Assembly: GCA_017983845.1 (NCBI GenBank)
Contig: JAGOAO010000016.1
Location: 1-41,894 of the forward strand
From: Sediminibacterium sp.
Lineage (GTDB): Bacteria > Bacteroidota > Bacteroidia > Chitinophagales > Chitinophagaceae
Direction: 5' to 3'
DNA: 41,894 nucleotides
The number at the start of each line of letters is the position of its first letter. The first letter of the stretch is position 1. A program made the translations under genes and the position numbers. Below are positions 16,857-25,051 of the stretch, in pieces. The notes under the pieces are model-generated. The model did no database searches. It saw nothing but the letters and a program-made list of their open reading frames with translations, and had not been told where the DNA came from.

Positions 16857-19087
16857 TGCGTAAATATTTTTACATATTTCTATTTTTAGTTACTTCATTG
16901 CAATTGAATGCGCAACTGGCTACTCGTAATATTGCTATTAAGAAACCAGTTGTTCCAAATTCATATGCTTACACTTATACTGGCGCAATTCAACAATTCA
17001 TTGTTCCAAACAGAGTTACCTCCATACAGGTAAATGCAAAAGGTGCAAAAGGAGGAACGGGTGCAAGAGGACAAGTTGGTGGTGCTGGGGCAAATATCAC
17101 TACTACCTTAAATGTAACTCCTGGACAGATTTTATATATTGTTGTAGGTGGATTCCCTGGGCAATCAGCTACGGCTAAATATGGTTTTGGAGGCAATGGT
17201 GGAAGCGGCACTAATTATGGTGGAGCGGGAGGTGGATTGTCAGGTGTATTTACTTCTATAAGTCCTGCCAATGCGAATGCTTTAGTAATTGCCGGAGGTG
17301 GTGGAGGTGGTGCAGGAATTTCAACTGGTAGTGATTATACTGGAGGCAATGCAGGTAATAATATAAATGGTACTTCAAGTAACGGGAATCAACCAGTTAA
17401 TTCTGCTTTCATAACGAATGGGAAATACCAAAATGGATATGCAGCATCAACAACTGCCGTAGGTATTGGTGGAGAGCCATTTGACGTAGTCACTGGTACA
17501 AGGCCTGCAAACGGTAACGACATTTCCGGTGGAAATGGTGGAACAAATGCTGGCGTTGGGACTTGGAATGGTGGAGGGGGTGCTGGTGCTGGATTTTTTG
17601 GTGGTGGAGGAGGTGCTGGTGGTGGTTCTGCCACAGGGGGTGGTGCAGGAGGATCTACAAAAACAATTACTGGGCATCATTCATTTGGTACAGCAAATAC
17701 AACAGGAGATGGAAGTGTCTCTATAACTTGTCTAACGAATTCAAGTTTAGTATTGCATTTAGATGCAGGAAATACGGCAAGTTATAGTGGGTCAGGAACT
17801 ACATGGAATGATTTATCAGGCAACAATTCAAATGTAACGTTGACTTCTACAACTTATGATGCAGCGAATGGCGGTTCCTTAGTTTTTAATGGAACTTCTA
17901 GTTATGCCAATTTTAATGCGAATATTGGGACCACAAATGCTGTAACTGTAGAGATGTGGGTAAAGACCAATTCGCTGAATGCCCCAAACGGAGCCATGTA
18001 TTTTGGGTTTGCATCTTATAATGCATGGACTTATAATGGTAATATTGGCTATAATACTGCTAGTGGCGATCAATTTGGTATCTCAAATACTAGAGTAAAT
18101 ACTTTAGAAATAGAAGGCGCTTGGAAGCATCTAGTTTTTGTAATGTATGCAGGCGATAAAACAAACAATAAAATTTATGTAAATGGTGTGAGTGAAAGTC
18201 TGACATTGTCATTGGGTACATTTAGTACTGTAAATGCAAATTTCAATTCTGGTCAAGGAAAAATTTCGGGTTGGCGCTATGTTAATCAACCATTGTCTTG
18301 GTTAATGAATATGAATGTAGCTAGTTTTAAGTTGTATAATCGTGAACTTACCTCACAAGAAATTACCAACAACTTCAATTCAACTAAGCAAAGGTTTTAT
18401 CCAGAAAATTCGGGTTTAAGCCCTGAAACTGCATCCACTAGTGCTTATCAAATCAAACAGGATTATCCTAATTCGCCAGACGGATTTTATTGGATAAAGC
18501 ATGTCAGTATCAATGGAGGTGTTCCTACAAAAATATATGCGGACATGACCACAGAAGGTGGAGGATGGACTCTGATTTTGAAAAATTCTTCTTATGTAGG
18601 CTGGAATTATGATAATTCAATGGCGCTAAATACATCGATACCTTTTAAAACGAATGCGGAGGTAATTAGTACTGCCACTTCAAATTATTCTATTATAGGC
18701 TGGGCGGATTATATAAAAAAATCTAGCAGTGGTTTTCAATATATGATTGATGCAGGAAGTAGGAGGAATTTTGGTGGTATTTGGACCGCAAATGCATCCT
18801 ATAGTTTTATAAGTACAAGTAATACGAATACCAATCTTACTGAAAATGTAAAGTTTGGTACTTGGAATTATGTTGGAAGCAATAATGGTATGGCACTTAG
18901 AATGCCATGGAGAAGTACTGTTGTTGGTGGAGGAACTGGTTTTTTAACCATTTCCGATGGTTCAGGAAATTGGTGGGGAACCTTAGTTTCAAATAATACA
19001 TTCTATTCGCCAGCGCCTTGGATATCTGATGCAGGAGGAGGGGCTGCCAATCAAAACCCTGGGATCATATGGTATTGGGTCAAGTAA
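16856..19087 (+). CDS. Secreted glycine-rich, LamG and fibrinogen-like protein, large partner of cassette 1
   Basis: This 743-residue protein has a signal peptide (MRKYFYIFLFLVTSLQLNAQ). Residues about 40-290 are a glycine-rich beta region with many GGxGG repeats (GGGGGGAG and similar) like the Gly-rich domains of adhesins. Residues about 296-520 are a LamG/concanavalin-like lectin domain (VLHLDAGNTASYSGSGTTW, ending with the usual LTSQEITNNFNSTKQRF). Residues about 522-743 look fibrinogen-like: the core DMTTEGGGWTLIL matches the family's Gly-Gly-Gly-Trp-Thr signature, and Trp is abundant toward the end. Such domains bind carbohydrates or acetylated sugars. No type IX secretion C-terminal sorting domain is seen, so the protein may be released or held by its partner. 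Overlaps the small partner's stop by one base. Confidence 0.72.
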   Translation: MRKYFYIFLFLVTSLQLNAQLATRNIAIKKPVVPNSYAYTYTGAIQQFIVPNRVTSIQVNAKGAKGGTGARGQVGGAGANITTTLNVTPGQILYIVVGGFPGQSATAKYGFGGNGGSGTNYGGAGGGLSGVFTSISPANANALVIAGGGGGGAGISTGSDYTGGNAGNNINGTSSNGNQPVNSAFITNGKYQNGYAASTTAVGIGGEPFDVVTGTRPANGNDISGGNGGTNAGVGTWNGGGGAGAGFFGGGGGAGGGSATGGGAGGSTKTITGHHSFGTANTTGDGSVSITCLTNSSLVLHLDAGNTASYSGSGTTWNDLSGNNSNVTLTSTTYDAANGGSLVFNGTSSYANFNANIGTTNAVTVEMWVKTNSLNAPNGAMYFGFASYNAWTYNGNIGYNTASGDQFGISNTRVNTLEIEGAWKHLVFVMYAGDKTNNKIYVNGVSESLTLSLGTFSTVNANFNSGQGKISGWRYVNQPLSWLMNMNVASFKLYNRELTSQEITNNFNSTKQRFYPENSGLSPETASTSAYQIKQDYPNSPDGFYWIKHVSINGGVPTKIYADMTTEGGGWTLILKNSSYVGWNYDNSMALNTSIPFKTNAEVISTATSNYSIIGWADYIKKSSSGFQYMIDAGSRRNFGGIWTANASYSFISTSNTNTNLTENVKFGTWNYVGSNNGMALRMPWRSTVVGGGTGFLTISDGSGNWWGTLVSNNTFYSPAPWISDAGGGAANQNPGIIWYWVK

Positions 19088-19097
19088 TAATTGACAT

Positions 19098-19128
19098 TTT
19101 GTAAATACTAGGGTATAAATTACATTTG
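19098..19128 (+). promoter_or_regulatory. Consensus Bacteroidota promoter for cassette 2
   Basis: TTTG at 19098-19101, exactly 19 bases, then TACATTTG at 19121-19128: a full match to the Bacteroidota sigma-ABfr type promoter. Transcription would begin near 19135, about 15 bases before the ATG, so cassette 2 can be expressed independently of cassette 1. Confidence 0.65.
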
Positions 19129-19149
19129 TCCTACAATTTTAAGTCTAGA

Positions 19150-19812
19150 ATGACCAAAGGAATCTTATTTATAGTAGGCATGATTTTAACTTTTCAAGTT
19201 TTAGCTCAAACTGGAATTGGCACTACTACGCCCAATACATCCGCTAAATTAGAAGTGGCAGCTACAGACAAGGGTTTCTTATTGCCAAGAATGACAGCTG
19301 CCCAAAGAGCAGCAATTGTTACACCTGCCAATGGATTGTTAGTGTATCAAACTGACGGTGTTGCAGGTTTTTATGTGAATACTGGAACATCAGCAGCTGC
19401 AGTTTGGACTAGAGTAAATATGGATTGGGTTAGAACAGGAAATGATATTGCGTATACTGCTGGAAATATATCAACCACTGGAACTTTGACTGGAGGGAAT
19501 ACAAGTACATCATCTATTTCAGGATTTGCAGCCAATGTGGGTACCATTTCGGCAAATTATCCGCTTACTGCAGCTGATAATGGCAAAATAATCCAATCGA
19601 CAGCTTCGTCTGCAATTACGATCACAATACCTTCTGGATTGCCTACAGGTTTCAATTGCACTGTGGTACAATGGGGTGCTGGTCAAATCACTTTTTCTGG
19701 ATCTTATGTCAATAGAGGGGGATTCACAAAAACAGCAAGTCAATATTCAGTTGCTAGTATCATCCACTTAGGTAGTAATAATATCATTGTTTCTGGAGAA
19801 ATGAGTAACTAA
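19150..19812 (+). CDS. Secreted SAKLEV-type surface protein, small partner of cassette 2
   Basis: This 220-residue protein has a signal peptide ([19 protein letters not shown]) followed by [17 protein letters not shown] and [16 protein letters not shown]. The central part has [16 protein letters not shown]; the C-terminal ~90 residues hold ADNGKIIQS...[17 protein letters not shown] and [12 protein letters not shown], a beta-rich unit also seen in phage fibre and neck proteins. It differs from the cassette 3 small partner at only a handful of residues after the signal peptide, although the two signal peptides are unlike. The ATG at 19150 was chosen over a TTG inside the promoter box. The large partner begins one base after the stop. 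Confidence 0.72.
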   Translation: MTKGILFIVGMILTFQVLAQTGIGTTTPNTSAKLEVAATDKGFLLPRMTAAQRAAIVTPANGLLVYQTDGVAGFYVNTGTSAAAVWTRVNMDWVRTGNDIAYTAGNISTTGTLTGGNTSTSSISGFAANVGTISANYPLTAADNGKIIQSTASSAITITIPSGLPTGFNCTVVQWGAGQITFSGSYVNRGGFTKTASQYSVASIIHLGSNNIIVSGEMSN

Positions 19813-20007
19813 TATGAAGAGGCACTTACTATTTTTGATACTGTTAGTTCAATCTTTTTATTCTTGGTCTCAAATTGGACTTCCAATACAACAATCAGTT
19901 TTACCCAAAAATAGTTTGGTTGTAAACTATGATTTTTCAAAATCTTCTAGTTTCACCCGAGGGGCCACTACTGTTACAAACATTGCGGGAACAGCTTCTG
20001 GCAACGC
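19207..20007 (+). repeat. Direct repeat copy A (about 800 bp)
   Basis: This segment is nearly identical to 22442-23242 (offset 3235 bases). It spans the whole mature small protein and the first ~65 residues of the large partner. Similarity falls off sharply afterwards and just before (the signal peptides differ). Confidence 0.9.
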
Positions 20008-22324
20008 AACATTAGTCAGCAGTCCAATATTCATGAATTCATTGGGGTATGTTTCATTTAATGGATCTACTCAATATTTTGTTACACCTGATTTAAGATC
20101 TTATTTCAAGCCTGCAAATGCAAGTGTGCAAAAGAGTTTTACAATGAGTTTGTGGGTTTATCCTACTCAGTTAAATGGAGTTATAGTTAGTGAATTAAAT
20201 TCGCAAACTCCTAGTGGTGGTTGGCATGCTTCCAATATTGAAATAGCCAATGGTATTTTTAAATTTCGAGTATGGGCAAGTAGTGATGCTATCTCATCTT
20301 CGAGTGTACCTTTAAATCAGTGGTATCATTTGGCTTTAGTTTATGATGGTACGAAATCAAAAGCTTATCTAAATGGGATCTTATTAGGCACTCAAACTAT
20401 TGATCGGGAATTGCCAACTTCATACCAATATTATGCAATTGCTGCCACTGAAACAACGCAGATGGGATCGGGCGGAGGTTATGGTGAATTTAATCTTGCG
20501 CAATATAAATTATATCAATTGCCATTAAGCGATGCCGATATTTTACAAGAGTATGAATTAAGAAAAAATGAATTCGATTATACCATTCATAGTCCTTCAA
20601 CCAATACAAATCCAACCTATTGGAGTGTCTCTTCGAATTGGGCCGGTGAGACAACTTTTAGTCAGGATCATTATACTCCTTGGCTAAATAATACCAGATT
20701 AGGCTGGGCAGCACTTTATAATGATGTCAATCAATGGATTACCCTAAAATATGATGAGCCTGCTTATATTAAAGGTATCGTTACGCAGGGAAGAGCCAAT
20801 AGTGGTGGACAATGGGTTACAGCAGCGAACATAGAAACGAGTATGACAGGAGATGCTCCCTGGACAAGGGTATTGTCTAATAAATCTTTGAATGTGAATT
20901 CAACGGAGGATGTTTATTCCCCTTTTGCAACGCCCGTTTTTGCCAAAGCGGTTAGAGTCCTGCCAACCACATGGATGAATCATGTCACTATGCGAATGGG
21001 GATGCTGGTGAAGCCTAATAATATTGTAACAGACGGTTTAGTGCTTCGTTTAGATGCTGCAAATATTAAATCATATCAAGGTACTGGAACTTCTTTTAAA
21101 GACTTGACGACCAATTTGTCGGATTTTACTTTAGTTAATACTCCGACTTTCAATACGAATGGTTTTTTTACTTTTAATGGCACGAATCAATATGCATCAA
21201 GAGCGAATACTAATATTATAAAGCCTACAACGGCTATATCAATAGAGCAATGGTTAAGTGCAGATAATTGGAATGCAGGCACTTCTTCCTCAAACTACAA
21301 GTGTGCTTTATCATGTACGGATGGGGGAGGGTATTCTCATAATATTTGGAGTGGAAGTTTTTATAGTTATATATATGCAGGAGGTAGATATTTAATTCCC
21401 TCTGCATCTGTGACAAATTTAAATGGATGGCATCATTTTGTGACTACCTTTGATGGACAATTTGCTAAATTATATATAGATGGTAATTTGGAAAATACTG
21501 TAGATTATGGTAGTGCTAATAAAACCATGACATACGCATCGAATAGTATTTTTTTAGGAGCTGAAGCTGGGGCAAGTACCTCTCCTACAGGTTCTTATTG
21601 GCAAGGTAAAATCGCAAACACTTCTGTTTATAATAAAGCATTGACAAGTGCCGAGATTTTACAGAATTATAATAATACAAAAACGAGGTTTAGTCTTGTA
21701 CAGGATGGACTAGTAACTAATTTAATGAATCCTCCAAGTTCAGGATCTACCTGGACGGACGCATCGGGTTATGGTAACAATGCAACATTAAATGGTTCCC
21801 CAACTTATACTTCTGCAAATGGGGGAGGGTATACTACTTCGTCGTCGTCATATATTTCAGTACCATATAATCTGCCTAATAATTTTACCGTAAGTATTGC
21901 TTGTACCATGAACCCAACTTCCTTTTGGGCCACCCTTTGGGGGAACGAATCATGGAATGCAAGCAAGGGATTTATTGCTTATTTAGGTTCAAGTAGTACA
22001 ATTAATTTTGGTAGTCCAACAGGGCTTGCTAGTATTGCTGTATCTGGTATTAATACTGTTCATATTTGGGACTTTGTAGCTAATGGTACAAGTTATACTT
22101 TGTATAAGGATGGTGTAAATGTTAGCACAGGAACATTCACTGCGCCTTCTGGTGGGCTTAGTACTACTGGTCTTTATTTTGGTGCAAGACATGGTAATGC
22201 TGGAACAGGCTATACGGATACTTGTCCAGGCACCTACTATAGTATGCGTGTGTACAATAGGGGTTTAAGTGCAGATGAAATTCAAACTAATTTTTCGGTT
22301 TTGAGGTCGAATTATGGATTGTAG
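19814..22324 (+). CDS. Secreted multi-LamG/discoidin-like lectin, large partner of cassette 2
   Basis: This 836-residue protein has a signal peptide (MKRHLLFLILLVQSFYSWS). Residues about 30-250 are a LamG-like domain (SFTMSLWVYPTQ, QWYHLALVYDGTKSKAYLNG). Residues about 258-402 resemble an F5/8 type C (discoidin) domain (GWAALYNDVNQWITLKYDEP, KGIVTQGR, AKAVRVLPTTW). Residues about 406-628 are a second LamG domain and 629-836 a third. Each LamG unit closes with the usual L(T/S)...EIL/QxN(F/Y) helix. All these folds are sugar- or ligand-binding in secreted proteins. No membrane anchor or sorting domain is visible. The first ~65 residues are nearly identical to the cassette 3 partner, the rest diverged. 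Likely role: surface or matrix lectin (inference). Confidence 0.75.
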   Translation: MKRHLLFLILLVQSFYSWSQIGLPIQQSVLPKNSLVVNYDFSKSSSFTRGATTVTNIAGTASGNATLVSSPIFMNSLGYVSFNGSTQYFVTPDLRSYFKPANASVQKSFTMSLWVYPTQLNGVIVSELNSQTPSGGWHASNIEIANGIFKFRVWASSDAISSSSVPLNQWYHLALVYDGTKSKAYLNGILLGTQTIDRELPTSYQYYAIAATETTQMGSGGGYGEFNLAQYKLYQLPLSDADILQEYELRKNEFDYTIHSPSTNTNPTYWSVSSNWAGETTFSQDHYTPWLNNTRLGWAALYNDVNQWITLKYDEPAYIKGIVTQGRANSGGQWVTAANIETSMTGDAPWTRVLSNKSLNVNSTEDVYSPFATPVFAKAVRVLPTTWMNHVTMRMGMLVKPNNIVTDGLVLRLDAANIKSYQGTGTSFKDLTTNLSDFTLVNTPTFNTNGFFTFNGTNQYASRANTNIIKPTTAISIEQWLSADNWNAGTSSSNYKCALSCTDGGGYSHNIWSGSFYSYIYAGGRYLIPSASVTNLNGWHHFVTTFDGQFAKLYIDGNLENTVDYGSANKTMTYASNSIFLGAEAGASTSPTGSYWQGKIANTSVYNKALTSAEILQNYNNTKTRFSLVQDGLVTNLMNPPSSGSTWTDASGYGNNATLNGSPTYTSANGGGYTTSSSSYISVPYNLPNNFTVSIACTMNPTSFWATLWGNESWNASKGFIAYLGSSSTINFGSPTGLASIAVSGINTVHIWDFVANGTSYTLYKDGVNVSTGTFTAPSGGLSTTGLYFGARHGNAGTGYTDTCPGTYYSMRVYNRGLSADEIQTNFSVLRSNYGL

Positions 22325-22332
22325 ATTATCAT

Positions 22333-22363
22333 TTTGTAGACAGTTCCACTTCGTTTATTTTTG
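22333..22363 (+). promoter_or_regulatory. Consensus Bacteroidota promoter for cassette 3
   Basis: TTTG at 22333-22336, exactly 19 bases, then TATTTTTG at 22356-22363, the same geometry as the cassette 2 promoter. Predicted transcription start near 22370, about 15 bases before the ATG. Confidence 0.65.
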
Positions 22364-22384
22364 TAAAAATCCAATAGGCTAGAT

Positions 22385-23047
22385 ATGATTAGGCAAGGTA
22401 TATTTTTTATTTGCATTTTGGCAACTGTAAAGTTGCATGCACAAACTGGAATTGGCACCACTACGCCCAATGCATCTGCTAAATTAGAAGTGGTAGCTAC
22501 AGACAAGGGTTTCTTATTGCCAAGAATGACAGCTGCCCAAAGAGCAGCAATTGTTACACCTGCTAATGGATTGTTAGTGTTTCAAACAGACGGTGTTACC
22601 GGTTTTTATGTCAATACAGGAACTTCAGCAGCTGCAGTTTGGACTAGAGTAAATATGGATTGGACAAGAACAGGAAATGATATTGCGTATACTGCAGGGA
22701 ATATTTCAACTGCAGGTGCTTTGACTGGAGGCAATACTAGTACATCATCTATTTCAGGATTTGCTGCCAATGTGGGTACTATTTCGGCAAATTATCCGCT
22801 TACTGCGGCTGATAATGGCAAAATTCTGCAATCAACAGCATCATCTGCAATTACGATCACAATACCTTCTGGATTGCCTACAGGTTTCAATTGTACTGTG
22901 GTACAATGGGGTGCTGGTCAAATCACTTTTTCCGGATCTTATGTCAATAGAGGGGGATTCACAAAAACAGCAAGTCAATATTCAGTTGCTAGTATCATCC
23001 ACTTAGGCAGTAATAATATCATTGTTTCTGGAGAAATGAGTAACTAA
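22385..23047 (+). CDS. Secreted SAKLEV-type surface protein, small partner of cassette 3
   Basis: This 220-residue paralog of the cassette 2 small protein has a distinct signal peptide (MIRQGIFFICILATVKLHA), then [24 protein letters not shown]. About eight conservative or small changes separate the two mature proteins, for example V/A in the KLEV-ATDKG stretch, Y/F in LVYQ/LVFQ and I/L in GKIIQS/GKILQS. It ends with the same beta-rich unit and the tail VSGEMSN. One base separates its stop from the next ATG. Near-identity of the mature protein beside a diverged lectin partner suggests a conserved shared role, such as an anchor, stalk or chaperone (inference). Confidence 0.72.
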   Translation: MIRQGIFFICILATVKLHAQTGIGTTTPNASAKLEVVATDKGFLLPRMTAAQRAAIVTPANGLLVFQTDGVTGFYVNTGTSAAAVWTRVNMDWTRTGNDIAYTAGNISTAGALTGGNTSTSSISGFAANVGTISANYPLTAADNGKILQSTASSAITITIPSGLPTGFNCTVVQWGAGQITFSGSYVNRGGFTKTASQYSVASIIHLGSNNIIVSGEMSN

Positions 23048-23242
23048 TATGAAGAGGTACTTACTATTTTTGATACTGTTAGTTCAATCTTTTTATTCTT
23101 GGTCTCAAATTGGACTTCCAATACAACAATCGGTATTACCCAAAAATAGTTTGGTTGTAAACTATGATTTTTCAAAATCTTCTAGTTTCACCCGAGGGGC
23201 AACTACTGTTACAAATATTGCAGGAACAGCTTCTGGGAATGC
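22442..23242 (+). repeat. Direct repeat copy B (about 800 bp)
   Basis: Second copy of the segment at 19207-20007. The two lie in the same orientation, so recombination between them would delete or duplicate one 3.2 kb cassette unit and join one small gene to the other lectin gene in frame. Confidence 0.9.
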
Positions 23243-24986
23243 TAGTATCGTGAACGCGCCTATATTTTTCAACTCCTTGGGCATCGCTTCATTTAATGGG
23301 ACTAATCAATATGTGGTTACGCCGAATTTAAGAACTTACTTTAAATCTCTTGATGCAAGTGTTCAAAAAAGCTTTACCATGAGCTTTTGGGTTTATCCTA
23401 CTGCAGCATCTGGCAATTTAATTTATGAGCTAGATTCGCAAACACCTGATTTTGCTTGGAATGCCTCTAATATTGAACTTGTAAATGGATATGTGAAATA
23501 CCGCACATGGAATGGTTCGGCTATGGGGCCACAGGTTACTTCATCCAAAACAGTTAACATGAACCAATGGTATCATGTTGCCATGGTTTATGACGGTACA
23601 TCAGTTAAAGGCTATTTAAATGGTGTTTTGCAAGGCACGCAAACCTATGCAAGAGTAATTCCTGCTAATGGACAATTTTATGCAATAGGGGCAGGTGGAG
23701 ACCAAAATATGGGTACTAGTGCGTATGGTAATTTTAATTTAGCTCAATTTAAATTATACAATTTGCCAATGTCTGATAATGAGATATTGCAAGACTACGA
23801 ATTAAGGAAAAGTGAATTTGATTATACCATTCATAGTCCAACTACAAATGTTAATCCAACTTATTGGAATGTATCAAGCGCATGGAATCCTACAACAGGA
23901 GCAACCGGTGCATCGGGGACATTTGGCTCACGAGCTTATGTCCCATGGTTGAATTCGAGTCTGGGCTGGATTGCACAGCAACAAAATACAAGTCAATTTA
24001 TAAGTTTAAGTTATGACGAACCAGTTTATATCAAAGGGATTGTAACTCAAGGGAGAACGATTGATTATAGCCAATGGGTTACTGAAGCGCATGTGGAAAC
24101 AAGTATGACTGGCAGTGACCCTTGGACAAGGGTATTGACAAATCAAACCTTTAATTCCAATACTACTGACGATGTTCTTTCAATGTTTCCAACGCCTGTT
24201 TATGCTAAAGCAGTAAGGGTGCTTCCAACAAATTGGTATAGTTATATAACGATGCGTATGGGGATGTTGGTAAAGCCTAATAATCCAATAACTGATGGGT
24301 TGGTACTTCATTTAGATCCTTCAAATAGTAAATCTTATGGCGGCTCGGGAAGTACTTGGTCTGACTTGTCAACGAGTAATAATCATGCAAGCTTAACGGT
24401 TACTCCAACTTACAATGGGTCTAACGGCTTGGTGTTTAATGGTACAACACATTACGGAAGTATTCCTTCTGTTAGTGGCGTTACTGATTTTACAAATTCA
24501 CAGAAATACAGTATTGAAGTATGGTTTAACCCTTCAAGTGGTCAAGTTAATTCTGGGGAAGCTGAATTACTAGAAAAATGGAATAAAAACAACGAATCTA
24601 GATATCCTTTTACCATAAGATATAATGAGGGCACAAGCAGTATGAGTGTAGCTTGTTATGACGGAACTACATATAAATACGTTACTGTTCCTGGGTTTCC
24701 TGTAAATACTTGGAAGCAATTAGTAGGAGTATTTGATTTTGTCGGTAAGACACTTACAGTATATAGGGATGGAGTTTCTGTCGGAAGTGTAAGTTTAGTT
24801 GGTATCAATCAAGTAAGTAACACAAGTCCAATTGCAATTGCAACTAGACTTACTTCAACTGGCGGACCTCAAACTGGGATTATGTTTAAAGGAACGATTG
24901 GAAAAATTAGAATCTATAATAAATCCTTAACTGCTAGTGAAATACTTCAGAATTTTAACACGAATAAAGTTTTGTATGGGTTGTAG
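23049..24986 (+). CDS. Secreted LamG/discoidin-like lectin, large partner of cassette 3
   Basis: This 645-residue protein has a signal peptide nearly identical to its cassette 2 homologue. Residues about 30-250 are LamG (SFTMSFWVYPTAA, NQWYHVAMVYDG). Residues about 259-412 are discoidin-like (SSLGWIAQQQ, ISLSYDEPVYIKGIVTQGR). Residues about 415-645 are a second LamG (DGLVLHLDPSNSKSYGGSGSTW, TWKQLVGVFDF, closing SLTASEILQNFN). It has one LamG domain fewer than the 836-residue homologue. After the first ~65 residues it is clearly related in architecture, but the sequence is well diverged, especially in the final LamG. No sorting domain or anchor is seen. Confidence 0.75.
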   Translation: MKRYLLFLILLVQSFYSWSQIGLPIQQSVLPKNSLVVNYDFSKSSSFTRGATTVTNIAGTASGNASIVNAPIFFNSLGIASFNGTNQYVVTPNLRTYFKSLDASVQKSFTMSFWVYPTAASGNLIYELDSQTPDFAWNASNIELVNGYVKYRTWNGSAMGPQVTSSKTVNMNQWYHVAMVYDGTSVKGYLNGVLQGTQTYARVIPANGQFYAIGAGGDQNMGTSAYGNFNLAQFKLYNLPMSDNEILQDYELRKSEFDYTIHSPTTNVNPTYWNVSSAWNPTTGATGASGTFGSRAYVPWLNSSLGWIAQQQNTSQFISLSYDEPVYIKGIVTQGRTIDYSQWVTEAHVETSMTGSDPWTRVLTNQTFNSNTTDDVLSMFPTPVYAKAVRVLPTNWYSYITMRMGMLVKPNNPITDGLVLHLDPSNSKSYGGSGSTWSDLSTSNNHASLTVTPTYNGSNGLVFNGTTHYGSIPSVSGVTDFTNSQKYSIEVWFNPSSGQVNSGEAELLEKWNKNNESRYPFTIRYNEGTSSMSVACYDGTTYKYVTVPGFPVNTWKQLVGVFDFVGKTLTVYRDGVSVGSVSLVGINQVSNTSPIAIATRLTSTGGPQTGIMFKGTIGKIRIYNKSLTASEILQNFNTNKVLYGL

Positions 24987-25051
24987 ACAAACATCGACAT
25001 TTTTACTATTTATATTGGTATAAAATTTGAATTACTATAATTGATTAATTT

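Noticed and set aside
17389..17634. Minus-strand proline-rich frame opposite the Gly-rich domain
   Set aside because: Glycine codons (GGN) read as proline on the other strand, so the open frame is a by-product of the Gly-rich repeats.
16856..24986. Type IX secretion cargo
   Set aside because: The large lectins end in a LamG or fibrinogen-like domain without the conserved C-terminal sorting domain.
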